A stretch of DNA of 64,000 nucleotides from Microbacterium radiodurans (GTDB lineage Bacteria; Actinomycetota; Actinomycetes; Actinomycetales; Microbacteriaceae). The notes under the pieces were generated by a model. That model was not told the origin of the DNA and did no database searches. It worked only from the letters and a program-made list of their open reading frames with translations. This document shows positions 23,250 to 32,496 of the stretch, in pieces. The DNA lies in the NCBI RefSeq assembly GCF_008710705.1, contig NZ_VYRZ01000003.1, forward strand, positions 496,001 to 560,000, given 5' to 3'. The stretch's first letter is position 1, and every line of letters starts with the position of its first letter. Position numbers and translations under genes: made by a program.

Positions 23250-25502
23250 TCAGCCGATCTCGAAGCCGACGGCGTGCAGCGTCTCCTCGCGCGAGGAGGG
23301 GCCGATCAGGAGATCGAAGGCGCCGCGCTCGACGATGCGCTCACCCGAGGCGTCGACGATCGTGCAGTCGGCCGCGGCCACCTCGAGGTCGATCGTCCGC
23401 GTCTCGCCGGGAGCCAGATCGACGCTCCGGTACGCCTTGAGCTCGCGGTCGGCCCAGCTCACCGACGTCACGCGATCGCGGACGTAGACCTGGACGACCT
23501 CGTGCGCCGGACGCTTCCCGGTGTTGCTCAGCGTGATCCGGGCGCGCACCGCGTCATCGACGCCGACCCGCGGCGTGCGGATCGCCGCATCCCGGTACGC
23601 CACCGTCGAGTACGACAGTCCTTCGCCGAACGCGAAGGCGGGCTCCTGCGTGAGATCGGCGTACCGGTCGCCGTGCTGACCGCGGATCTGGTTGTAGTAC
23701 GTCGGCTGCTGGCCGGCATGGCGGGCGAACGAGATCGGCAGACGGCCCGCCGGCTCGATGCGTCCGAGCAGCAGCTCGGCGATCGCGCGACCGCCCTCCA
23801 TCCCGGGGTTCGCGACCCAGATCAGCGGTGCACCCCGCACCGCCTCGGGCAGCACGAGCGGCTTCGACGCCATCAGCACGACGACGAGCGGCGTGCCGGT
23901 CGCCGCGAGGGCCTCGAGCAGGGCGCGCTGCCCGCCGACGAGTTCGAGCGTCGCCGTGGAGCGGCCCTCGCCGACGAGTTCGATGCGGTCGCCGACGACC
24001 GCCACGACGACGTCCGAGCGTCGCGCCGCAGCGACGGCCTCCGCGATCTGCGCCGCGTCGGGCTCCCGGGGAACCGCGATCGGCGGCCGGGGCTGTCCGT
24101 CGGGAAAGGTGCCGGCCGGGTCGTCCGTCAGGTCGAGGATGCCGGCGCCCTCCACATGCTCGAGCGACCAGTCGGCCGGGGCGAGCCCCCGGAGGCCGTC
24201 GAGCACGGTCGTGATCTGCGCGCGCGGGTGGCCGTCCGGCATCCAGTCGACCTGCCCCGACGATCCGGCCCAGTCGCCGAGCTGCGTCTGCGCATCGTCG
24301 GCCAGTGGGCCGACGATCGCGACGCGACGAGCGCCGGCCTCCGGGTTCAGGGGGAGTGTGCCGTCGTTGCGCAGCAGCACGAGCGATCGCCGCGCGACCT
24401 CGAGGTTCAGCGCCGTGTGATCGCGCGAGGCGATGACGGCGCGGATGCGTTCGGGGTCGGGCAGCCGCGGGTTCTCGAAGAGTCCGAAGCGGAACTTCAG
24501 GCTGAGGATGCGCGAGACCGACCGGTCGATGTCGGCCTCGTCGAGGAGGCCCCGTTCGACGGCCTCGAGCGCACCGGGGAAGAACCCCGGCGTCGACATC
24601 ACCATGTCGTTGCCCGCCTTCACGGCGGCCGCGGCCGCGTGGGCGTAGTCGGGCTGCACGTGCTGCTCCCACACCATGCGTCCGACGTTGTCCCAGTCGG
24701 TGATGAGCGTCCCGGTGTACCCCCATTCGCCGCGCAGCACGTCGCTCAGCAGCCAGTCGTTGACCGTGATCGGCACGCCGTCGGTGCTCTGGTAGCCGAG
24801 CATGAAGGTGCGGCATCCCTCCCGAGCGACCCGCTCGAAGGGCGGCAGGAACCACGAGCGCAGCTTGCGCCGCGAGATGTCGGCCTCGCTCGCGTCGCGA
24901 CCGCCCTGGGTCTCGGAGTACCCGGCGAAGTGCTTCGCGGTTGCGAGGATCGCGTCGGGATCGCCGAGGCCGCCGCCCTGATAGCCGCGCACCATCGCCG
25001 AGGCCAGCTCGCCGATGAGGAACGGGTCTTCGCCGAACGTCTCGTCGATGCGTCCCCACCGCAGGTCGCGGGCGATGCAGAGCACGGGCGAGAAGGTCCA
25101 ATGGATGCCGGTCGCCGCCACCTCGGCCGCGGTCGCGCGCGCGACCCGCTCGACCAGGTCGGGATCCCAGGTCGCCGCCATGCCGAGCTGGGTCGGGAAG
25201 ATCGTCGCGCCCTCCCAGAACGAGTGGCCGTGGATACAGTCGTCGGCGACGAGCAGCGGGATCCGCAGCCGCGTCTGCGCCGTGAGCTCCGCGGCGCGCA
25301 GCACCTTCTCGGGCGAGGTGTGGAGGATCGAGCCGGCGTGGTGCTCGAGCACGATGCCCTCGAGCTCCTCCCGGGCGTCGTACTGCATCATCTGCCCGAC
25401 CTTCTCGGGCAGCGTCATGCGCGACAGCAGGTCGGCGACGCGGTCGTCGACGGACAGCCGGGGGTCGAGGTAGGCGGCGGTCGAGGTGTCGACGGCGGTC
25501 AT
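23250..25502 (-). CDS. Glycoside hydrolase family 3 beta-glycosidase
   Basis: A 750-residue three-domain GH3 enzyme without a signal peptide, so it probably acts on imported oligosaccharides. The N-terminal barrel contains GATIFPTQLGMAATWDPDL, RDLRWGRIDETFGEDPFL, AKHFAGYSETQGGRDAS and the nucleophile Asp in LITDWDNVGR. The second domain carries GEGRSTATLELVGGQ. A fibronectin-III-like domain closes the protein (STVAYRDAAI to the end). It begins in an ATGA overlap with the upstream permease stop and is last in the importer operon. Beta-glucosidase or beta-xylosidase activity is likely. Confidence 0.88.
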   Translation of the reverse strand: MTAVDTSTAAYLDPRLSVDDRVADLLSRMTLPEKVGQMMQYDAREELEGIVLEHHAGSILHTSPEKVLRAAELTAQTRLRIPLLVADDCIHGHSFWEGATIFPTQLGMAATWDPDLVERVARATAAEVAATGIHWTFSPVLCIARDLRWGRIDETFGEDPFLIGELASAMVRGYQGGGLGDPDAILATAKHFAGYSETQGGRDASEADISRRKLRSWFLPPFERVAREGCRTFMLGYQSTDGVPITVNDWLLSDVLRGEWGYTGTLITDWDNVGRMVWEQHVQPDYAHAAAAAVKAGNDMVMSTPGFFPGALEAVERGLLDEADIDRSVSRILSLKFRFGLFENPRLPDPERIRAVIASRDHTALNLEVARRSLVLLRNDGTLPLNPEAGARRVAIVGPLADDAQTQLGDWAGSSGQVDWMPDGHPRAQITTVLDGLRGLAPADWSLEHVEGAGILDLTDDPAGTFPDGQPRPPIAVPREPDAAQIAEAVAAARRSDVVVAVVGDRIELVGEGRSTATLELVGGQRALLEALAATGTPLVVVLMASKPLVLPEAVRGAPLIWVANPGMEGGRAIAELLLGRIEPAGRLPISFARHAGQQPTYYNQIRGQHGDRYADLTQEPAFAFGEGLSYSTVAYRDAAIRTPRVGVDDAVRARITLSNTGKRPAHEVVQVYVRDRVTSVSWADRELKAYRSVDLAPGETRTIDLEVAAADCTIVDASGERIVERGAFDLLIGPSSREETLHAVGFEIG

Positions 25503-26536
25503 GCGGTGGGGTCCTTCGGGGTGACGGGACGGACGGCGGTGACGGGACGCACGGCGGCGACGGGACGGACGGCGGTGACGGCGTCGTTCACGTCGAGCCC
25601 CTTCTTCTTCATCGCGCGGGCGCGCTCGCCGGCCGAGCGCAGGCGCGGGTTGACGTACTCGTCGATGCCGAAGTTGATGAGCGAGAGGGCGACGCCGATC
25701 GCGGCGATGCAGAGACCCGGGGGCAGGTACCACCACCACTGGTTCTGACGGAAGGCGCCCTGGGCGCTCGCCCAGTTGAGGATCGTCCCCCAGTTGTAGG
25801 TGTTCACCGGGATGACGCCGATGTACGACAGGGTCGTGAGCCCCAGGATCGCGGCGGTGACTGTTCCGACGAAGCTCGCGGCGATGAGGGCCATGAGGTT
25901 CGGCAGCATCTCGACGGTGATGATGCGACGCAGCGGCTCGCCGTTCGCGCGGGCCGCCTGGATGAAGTCGCGGTTGCGCAGCGACATCGTCTGCGCGCGG
26001 AGCACGCGCGCTCCCCAGGCCCACCCGGTGATGCCGAGCACCGCGGCGATCAGGATGAGCGACGGGTCCTCGAACATCGAGGCGACGATGATGATGAGCG
26101 GCAGCCCCGGGATGACGAGGAAGACGTTCGTCAGCGCCGACAGGCTCTCGCTCCGCCATCCCCGGACGTAGCCCGAGACGACACCGACGACGATCGCGAT
26201 GACGGTCGCGATGATCGCGGCGAGGAATCCGACGACGATGACGCCGCGGGTTCCGTAGATCACCTGGCTGAGCACGTCCTCGCCGATGTGGGTGGTGCCG
26301 AGCCAGTGCGCGGCCGAGGGCGGCTGGAAGCGCGCGGTGTTGTCGACTTTCGTCGGCGAGAACGGTGCGAGCACGTCGGCGAAGATCGCGATGAGGACGA
26401 AGAAGCCGAGGATCGCGAGCCCGGTGATCGACTTCGCGTTGCGGAACATCGCGAACGCGGCGCCGAGCCGCGCCCAGAACGTCGTCGGCGTCGGGTCGTT
26501 CTCGCGGGCCATGCGGATGGTGGAGGTGGTCGTCAT
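25499..26536 (-). CDS. ABC transporter permease, DppC/OppC family
   Basis: A 345-residue inner-membrane permease with about six helices and the EAA loop (FIQAARANGEPLRRIITVEM). A pre-helix segment HWLGTTHIGEDVLSQVIYGTR is typical of DppC. The C-terminus is odd: after NPRLRSAGERARAMKKKG it runs into a low-complexity tail with three copies of AVRPV, encoded by imperfect tandem DNA repeats at 25505-25580. It pairs with the DppB-type permease upstream. Confidence 0.87.
   Translation of the reverse strand: MTTTSTIRMARENDPTPTTFWARLGAAFAMFRNAKSITGLAILGFFVLIAIFADVLAPFSPTKVDNTARFQPPSAAHWLGTTHIGEDVLSQVIYGTRGVIVVGFLAAIIATVIAIVVGVVSGYVRGWRSESLSALTNVFLVIPGLPLIIIVASMFEDPSLILIAAVLGITGWAWGARVLRAQTMSLRNRDFIQAARANGEPLRRIITVEMLPNLMALIAASFVGTVTAAILGLTTLSYIGVIPVNTYNWGTILNWASAQGAFRQNQWWWYLPPGLCIAAIGVALSLINFGIDEYVNPRLRSAGERARAMKKKGLDVNDAVTAVRPVAAVRPVTAVRPVTPKDPTA
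25505..25580. repeat. Imperfect tandem repeat encoding the AVRPV tail of the permease
   Basis: Units of the form GACGGCGGTGACGGGACG recur about three to four times with small changes, giving AVRPV-(A/T) in the protein. Such a tract can change copy number by slippage and lies just before the permease stop and the GH3 start. Confidence 0.5.
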
Positions 26537-26537
26537 G

Positions 26538-27607
26538 TCAGGCCTCCGTCTGGCGCGTGCGCGGGTCGAGGAACGCGTAGGCGACGTCGGCGAGGATGTT
26601 CGCGACGAGCACCGAGAGCGTGATCACGAGGAAGACGCCCTGCATGAGCGCGTAATCCTTCGCGTTGGTGGCGTCGAGCAGCAGCTTGCCGACGCCCGGG
26701 TAGCTGAAGACCATCTCCATGACGATCGTCCCGCCGACGATGAATCCGATCGACAGGGCGAAGCTCTGGATCTGAGGGAGCACCGCGTTGCGGGCGGCGT
26801 AGCGCCACAGCACCCGGCGGTTCGGCATGCCTTTGGCCTGAGCGACGGTGATGTAGTCCTCGTCGAGCACCGTCAGCATCATGTTGCGCATGCCCAGCAT
26901 CCAGCCGCCGAGCGACGCGATGATGATCGTCACCGCCGGCAGCGTGCCGTGATGGATCACCTGGCCGATGAACTCGATCGAGAACTCGGGCGAGATGCCG
27001 ACGCCGTACGCCTTGCCGATCGGGAACCAGCCGAGGTTCACCGAGAAGAGCGCGATGGCGAGCAGTCCGAGCCAGAAGTAGGGGATGGTGCTCAGGAACG
27101 TCGTGATCGGGATGAGCACCTCGGCGCGGCTGCCCCGGCGCCAGCCGACGATCGCGCCGCCGACCGTGCCGATCGCGAACGAGACGATCGTGGCGAAGCC
27201 GACGAGGCCGACCGTCCAGGGCAGCGCCTGACCGATCACCTCGGTGACGGGGCGGAGGCCATGCAGCAGCGAGATGCCGAGGTCGCCGCGCAGCAGCAGC
27301 GCCCAGTAGTCGAGGTACTGCTGCCAGAGGCTCTTGTCGGTGTCGAGCCCGAGCAGGGCGCGCAGGGCGTCGGCCGCTTCGGGTGTGACGGTGCGGTTGC
27401 GGGCGAGGTACTGGTCGACCGCGTCGCCTCGCATGAGACGCGGCAGGAAGAAGTTGATCGTGATCGCGGCCCACAGGGTGAAGAGGTAGAACGCGGCGCG
27501 GCCGCCGAGGAAGCGCCACGGCACCCGCGAGCGTCCCTTCACGGCCGTGGTCGCGGTCGTGCCGACCTCGAGCGCGTCGTCGACGGGCAGCTGGGGTTCG
27601 ACGGCGG

Positions 27608-27611
<4 letters not shown>
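26538..27611 (-). CDS. ABC transporter permease, DppB/OppB family
   Basis: A 357-residue permease with an N-terminal cytoplasmic stretch of about 30 residues, a first helix (FYLFTLWAAITINFFLPRL) and five more after a periplasmic domain. LPWTVGLVGFATIVSFAIG and the loop YITVAQAKGMPNRRVLWRYA carry the EAA-type contact with the ATPases. It heads the permease pair and overlaps the preceding ATPase stop. Confidence 0.88.
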
Positions 27612-28413
<802 letters not shown>

Positions 28414-28417
<4 letters not shown>

Positions 28418-29238
28418 CGCACCACCACCCCCCGCTCGCCGGTGAGGCGGGGGAAGGACGAGAGCAGGGTCTGCGTGTACTCGTGCTGCGGGTCGCGCCA
28501 GATGCGCTCCGCGGTGTCGAGCTCGATGATCTCCCCTTCGCGCATGATCGCGATGCGGTCGCTGATCTCGAGCAGCAGCGGCAGGTCGTGGGTGATGAAG
28601 ACGACCGAGAAGCCGAACTCGTGGCGCAGCTGCGAGATCTGGCGGAGGATCTCGCGCTGCACGAGCACGTCGAGCGCGGTCGTCGGTTCGTCCATCACCA
28701 TGAGCTGAGGCCGCAGGGCAAGGGCCATCGCGATCATGACGCGCTGCCGCATCCCGCCCGAGAGCTCGTGCGGGAACGAACGGATGCGGGCCGCCCCGAC
28801 CTTGACGATCTCGAGCAGTTCGATCACGGCCTCGCGGCGCTCGGCCCGGCGCATGTCGGGCCGGTGGATCTCGAAGACGTCCTCGAGCTGAGACCCGATC
28901 GTCGCGACCGGATTGAGCGCGTTCATCGCGCCCTGGAAGACCATGGAGATCTTGTCCCACCGGAAGCGGCGCATCTGCTCGGGGTCGAGCGCGTTGATGT
29001 CGATGTCGTCGCCCGAGGCGTCGTGGAAGACCACCGACCCGCTGGAGATCACGGCGGGGGCCTTCAAAAGGCGCTGCACCCCGTAGGCGAGGGTGGTCTT
29101 GCCGCATCCGCTCTCTCCGGCGAGACCGAGGATCTCGCCGCGGCGGAGCTGAAGGGTGACGTTCCTGACGGCTTCGACCGGGGGATCGACGTCGTAGACG
29201 ACCGAGAAGTCGTCGATGGAGAGCAACGAATCGCGCAT
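28414..29238 (-). CDS. ABC transporter ATP-binding protein, DppD/OppD type
   Basis: A 274-residue ATPase starting at the ATG at 29238 (the frame is open further upstream but reads as Arg/Ser-rich noise through a terminator). Walker A is GESGCGKTT, the Q-loop MVFQGAMNALNPV, the signature HELSGGMRQRVMIAMAL and Walker B LMVMDEPTTALD. HEYTQTLLSSFPRL near the end is typical of the DppD/OppD ATPases. It pairs with the second ATPase to drive the importer. Confidence 0.9.
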
Positions 29239-29284
29239 CGGTGCGTGCTCGCTTTCGGGGAGACGGGCGGGACGTGTGGGAGGG

Positions 29285-29318
29285 GAGTGGGGCGGATGCC
29301 GCGGCATCCGCCCCACTC
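29285..29318. terminator. Perfect 34-bp palindrome after the substrate-binding protein gene
   Basis: GAGTGGGGCGGATGCC, GC, then GGCATCCGCCCCACTC: an uninterrupted palindrome nine bases beyond the stop of the binding-protein gene and 47 bases before the ATPase start. A hairpin here would stop or stabilise most of the binding-protein message and lower expression of the ATPases and permeases, as is common in ABC operons. Confidence 0.65.
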
Positions 29319-29326
29319 GAACGGGT

Positions 29327-30982
29327 TTACTCGGCGGGCTCGAGCTTCGTGAGGATCTGGACGATCCCCGGCTGCGTCGGGTCTGCGGAGCTGTAGTGAT
29401 CATCGAGCGACGGCCAGCCCACGTAGTTGCGCGTGTTGAATTCGCCCAGCAGCGGGTGCGCGCCGAGCGGGATCGCCGGCACCTGCTCGGCGAAGGCCGT
29501 CTCGAGCACCGCCGTGGCCGTCTGACGCTCGTCGTCGGACGAGGCGTTGGCGTAGGTGTTCAGCGCCTCGGTGACGGCGGGGTCGTCGAAGCGGCCGAAG
29601 TTGAACGAGGCGTTGCCGTCGACGATCCACTTCGGGTCCATGGTCGAGGTGTACAGGCCGTAGGCGTTGCCGGTGTCTTCGAGCCAGTGGATGATCGCCT
29701 GGAAGGTTCCCTCCTGGCGCGCGGCGTCCCAGCCGCCCCAGTCGGGCTGGTCGACCGTGACCTCGATGCCGAGGGCTTCGTCGAGCTCTTCGGCCAGCAG
29801 CGCCTGCTCGGTGTTCCAGTCGCTCCAGCCGGCGGGAACCGAGATCGAGAACGACACGGTCTCGCCGTCGGGGTCGGTCAGCGCGCCGCCGGGCCAGGTG
29901 TAGCCGGCGTCGGTGAGCAGCTGCTTGGCCTCATCGACGTCGACGGAGTACTCGACGCCCTTGTACTCGTCGATGATCTCGCTCTCGAGCAGGCTGCCGA
30001 GGCCGGTGACGTTCCAGATCGGCTCGCTCGCGCCCTCGCGGGCGATGTCGACGTAGGCGTCGCGGTCGATCGTCCAGGCGAGCGCCTGGCGGAGGGCCGG
30101 GTCGTTGAAGGGCTTGGTCTGCAGGTTCATGAAGAGCGTGCCGGCGCCGGCGGTGGGGGAGACGAGGAACTCGTTGTGCTCGTCGGCGGCGAGGAAGCTC
30201 GACTCGATCTGCGGGATGAACGCCTGCGCCCAGTCGGCCTCGCCCGAGACGAGGGCGGTCGTGAGGGCGGCGTTGTCGCCGTAGGAGACGTAGTTGAGCG
30301 TCGGCACCGCGAGGTCGCCGCCCCAGTAGTCGGGGTTGGCGTTGAGGGTGACGGACTCGGTCGACCAGTTCGCGAGGACGTAGGGGCCGGTGCCGACGGC
30401 GAGGCCCTCGTCGGTGAGGGGGTCGGTGTTGGGGTCGTCGATGTTCTCCCAGATGTGCTTCGGCACGATCGGGGTGTGCAGCACGCGCGCCTGCGCGGTG
30501 AACTTCGAGTCGGCGAAGGTGAGCGTGATGGCGTCGCCGTCGACCGTCGCCCCTTCGTAGTTGAGACCGCCGGTGTCGGTGAGCTTGCCGCTCAGGTACT
30601 GGTCGAAGGTGAAGACGATGTCGTCGCCGGTGAACTCGGTGCCGTCGTTCCACGTCACACCCGAGCGGGGGACGACCGTGAGCTGCGTGTAGTCGTCGTT
30701 CCATTCCACCGACTCGGCGAGCCAGGGTGTGGTGCCGAGGTCGCCGGTGGGGTTCACCAGGGCGAGGGGCTCGAACATGACCTTGGCGTAGCCGTACTTC
30801 GAGGCGGACGAGTCGCCGAGGTAGGGGTTGTGCGATTCGGTGGTGATCGCGCCGTCGGGCTTGGCGATCGTCAGGGCGGCGCCGTCCTGGCCGGAGTTCG
30901 ACTGGTTCGCTGCGCCCGAGCAGCCGGTGAGCACGAGTGCAGCGGCGAGACCGGCGGCGGCGAGGGAGGTTTTCAGCCTCAT
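29327..30982 (-). CDS. ABC transporter substrate-binding lipoprotein, family 5
   Basis: A 551-residue extracytoplasmic binding protein. The lipobox LVLTGC gives a lipidated Cys near residue 21. SBP_bac_5 features include VMFEPLALVNPTGDLGTTPW, TFADSKFTAQARVLHTP, VGTGPYVLANW, PALRQALAWTIDRDAY and the C-terminal QVPAIPLGAHPLLGEF. The ATG at 30982 follows AAGGAG by six bases. First gene of the importer operon. With a GH3 enzyme at the other end, an oligosaccharide such as cellobiose or a xylo-oligomer is a better guess than a peptide (inference). Confidence 0.9.
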   Translation of the reverse strand: MRLKTSLAAAGLAAALVLTGCSGAANQSNSGQDGAALTIAKPDGAITTESHNPYLGDSSASKYGYAKVMFEPLALVNPTGDLGTTPWLAESVEWNDDYTQLTVVPRSGVTWNDGTEFTGDDIVFTFDQYLSGKLTDTGGLNYEGATVDGDAITLTFADSKFTAQARVLHTPIVPKHIWENIDDPNTDPLTDEGLAVGTGPYVLANWSTESVTLNANPDYWGGDLAVPTLNYVSYGDNAALTTALVSGEADWAQAFIPQIESSFLAADEHNEFLVSPTAGAGTLFMNLQTKPFNDPALRQALAWTIDRDAYVDIAREGASEPIWNVTGLGSLLESEIIDEYKGVEYSVDVDEAKQLLTDAGYTWPGGALTDPDGETVSFSISVPAGWSDWNTEQALLAEELDEALGIEVTVDQPDWGGWDAARQEGTFQAIIHWLEDTGNAYGLYTSTMDPKWIVDGNASFNFGRFDDPAVTEALNTYANASSDDERQTATAVLETAFAEQVPAIPLGAHPLLGEFNTRNYVGWPSLDDHYSSADPTQPGIVQILTKLEPAE

Positions 30983-31065
30983 TGCATCTCCTTCGTGAGT
31001 GGTTCCCGGCGCCGCGAACGTCCCCGAAGGGTGAGCACTCGGCGCTGAGTGTGATTGCATGGGAG

Positions 31066-31089
31066 AACTTACTACCCAGTAAGTAAGTT
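31066..31089. promoter_or_regulatory. TetR operator overlapping the importer promoter
   Basis: Arms AACTTACT and AGTAAGTT face each other over eight bases, with a nested TTACT/AGTAA pair. On the minus strand TTGTCA (31092-31087) and TAAGTT (31069-31064) are spaced 17 bases apart as -35 and -10 for the binding-protein gene, so the palindrome covers the promoter. The divergent TetR gene starts at 31164. Confidence 0.6.
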
Positions 31090-31163
31090 GACAACCACCG
31101 GTCGCCGGGGTGCGTCGAGGACGTGCGTAAACTCTGATCCGGCATTCGAGAAAGGGGCGGATC

Positions 31164-31793
31164 ATGGTCGATACCCGCCGCCAACCGCGCTCGCGACCCG
31201 AGACGCTCGTGCGCCGTCGCGAGATCATCAACGCCGCCGTCGACATCTTCGGAGCGAAGGGGTTCGGTGGGGGGACCCTGCAGGACATCGCTGCTCAGGT
31301 CGGCATGACGCACGCCGGCATCCTTCATCACTTCGGTTCGAAGGAGGCGCTGTTGCTCGAGGTGCTCGAGCATCGCGACCAGGAGGACGTCGCCGACCTC
31401 GAGGGTCAGCACATCCCGGGTGGCATCGAGCTGTTCCGCCATCTGGTCCGGACGGCCGTGGCGAACGCGCGCCGGGCCGGCATCGTGCAGGCGTTCTCGG
31501 TGCTCTCGGCGGAGTCGGTGACCGACGGGCATCCGGGTCATGCGTACTTCCAGGAGCGGTACCGCAATCTGCGTGAAGAGGTGACCGCCGCCTTCGAGGA
31601 GGTGTGCGCCGAGCGCGGCGTCACCGATCGGACGACGGTCGTGGATGCCGCGGCGAGCATCCTCGCGGTGATGGACGGCCTTCAGGTGCAGTGGCTGTTG
31701 GCGCCGGATGCCGTCGACCTCGGCCGCTCGTCGGAGTTCGCCATCGAGGCGATCGTCTCGGCCGTGCTCGAGCCGCGGGGGAGAGTGCTCTAG
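31164..31793 (+). CDS. TetR/AcrR family regulator of the importer-GH3 operon
   Basis: A 209-residue regulator with the HTH in IINAAVDIFGAKGFGGGTL, QDIAAQVGMTHAGILHHFGS and KEALLLEVLEHRD. The C-terminal domain is of a TetR type often linked to sugar and glycosidase operons in actinobacteria (family impression only). The ATG at 31164 follows GAAAGGGG; TAAACT at 31128-31133 is a candidate -10. It is divergent to the importer operon and probably represses it through the palindrome at 31066-31089 until a sugar binds. Confidence 0.85.
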   Translation: MVDTRRQPRSRPETLVRRREIINAAVDIFGAKGFGGGTLQDIAAQVGMTHAGILHHFGSKEALLLEVLEHRDQEDVADLEGQHIPGGIELFRHLVRTAVANARRAGIVQAFSVLSAESVTDGHPGHAYFQERYRNLREEVTAAFEEVCAERGVTDRTTVVDAAASILAVMDGLQVQWLLAPDAVDLGRSSEFAIEAIVSAVLEPRGRVL

Positions 31794-31812
31794 GGCGCTG
31801 GGCGCTGGGTGG

Positions 31813-32211
31813 TTATGGCTGGGAGAGCGTGGCGGGTTCGACGACGGTGACAAGCGAGCCGGCGGCTCGGATGAGTTCGCCGTCGGCTGTCGCGAGGGCG
31901 TCGGCCTGCAATTTCGCGACCGCAAGGTACTCGGCGAGTCGGAGGTCGGGCCAGTCGTGCTCGCGGGCGAGGTTCCAGGCGCTGCGGCGCGAGACGCGAT
32001 TGCCGAGGAGGCGGATCTTCGTCTCGGTCGCGCGAGTGTGGAGCGTGAGCGCGTCTTTCTCCGCGCGCTCGCCGGAGCGCACCTCGGTCAGGAGGATGCC
32101 GAGCAGATCCGGCAGTACGCGGTTCGGCGCGACGAGGGTGTGGCTGGGATGCAGCGTGATCTCGCCCATGGCGATGAGCAGCAGCGTCGGTGCATCGATG
32201 GCGTATCGCAC
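31813..32211 (-). CDS. PIN domain protein
   Basis: A 132-residue PIN-fold protein, VapC-like. The first acidic residue is Asp6 (MRYAIDAP), RLAEYLAVAKLQADALATAD carries the central and C-terminal acidic positions, and DGELIRAAG closes the fold. PIN proteins are RNases, often toxins of type II systems, but no antitoxin gene precedes it. Upstream, nine bases away, is a small membrane protein gene. Either the antitoxin is lost or the protein works alone. Confidence 0.7.
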   Translation of the reverse strand: MRYAIDAPTLLLIAMGEITLHPSHTLVAPNRVLPDLLGILLTEVRSGERAEKDALTLHTRATETKIRLLGNRVSRRSAWNLAREHDWPDLRLAEYLAVAKLQADALATADGELIRAAGSLVTVVEPATLSQP

Positions 32212-32220
32212 GCCGTCACG

Positions 32221-32490
32221 CTACGCCTGGTCGGATGCCGATGGGTCTCTTCTTTGCCGGGGAGGACGCCGGTTGCATCGCACCGCGAGCACGATCGCCG
32301 CGGTGGCAGATGAGGCCGCGGCCGCGAGGAGAAGGACATCGTGGAGACGTACACCCCCCACTTGTCCGCGAGCATCCACGTCGTACCCGTAAGCCGTCAC
32401 GCTGAACATCCAGACGATGAGGGCGACGACGGATCCCAACGCGAGGAGCGCCACGAGCCATGTGCAGCGAGTCGACTTCTGCTTTGTCAT
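32221..32490 (-). CDS. Small two-helix membrane protein
   Basis: An 89-residue protein with hydrophobic segments at 12-32 (LVALLALGSVVALIVWMFSV) and 52-69 (LLLAAAASSATAAIVLAV), and a basic, polar tail. It lies six bases after the DUF2599 gene and nine before the PIN gene, so the three may be one transcript. No family recognised. Confidence 0.55.
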   Translation of the reverse strand: MTKQKSTRCTWLVALLALGSVVALIVWMFSVTAYGYDVDARGQVGGVRLHDVLLLAAAASSATAAIVLAVRCNRRPPRQRRDPSASDQA

Positions 32491-32496
32491 CGATCG

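Noticed and set aside
29216..31048. A 610-codon plus-strand frame opposite the substrate-binding protein gene
   Set aside because: Val/Gly/Arg/Asp-rich shadow; the binding protein has a lipobox, a ribosome-binding site and family motifs.
31813..32211. Complete VapBC toxin-antitoxin pair
   Set aside because: No antitoxin-like gene lies upstream; the preceding gene encodes a membrane protein.
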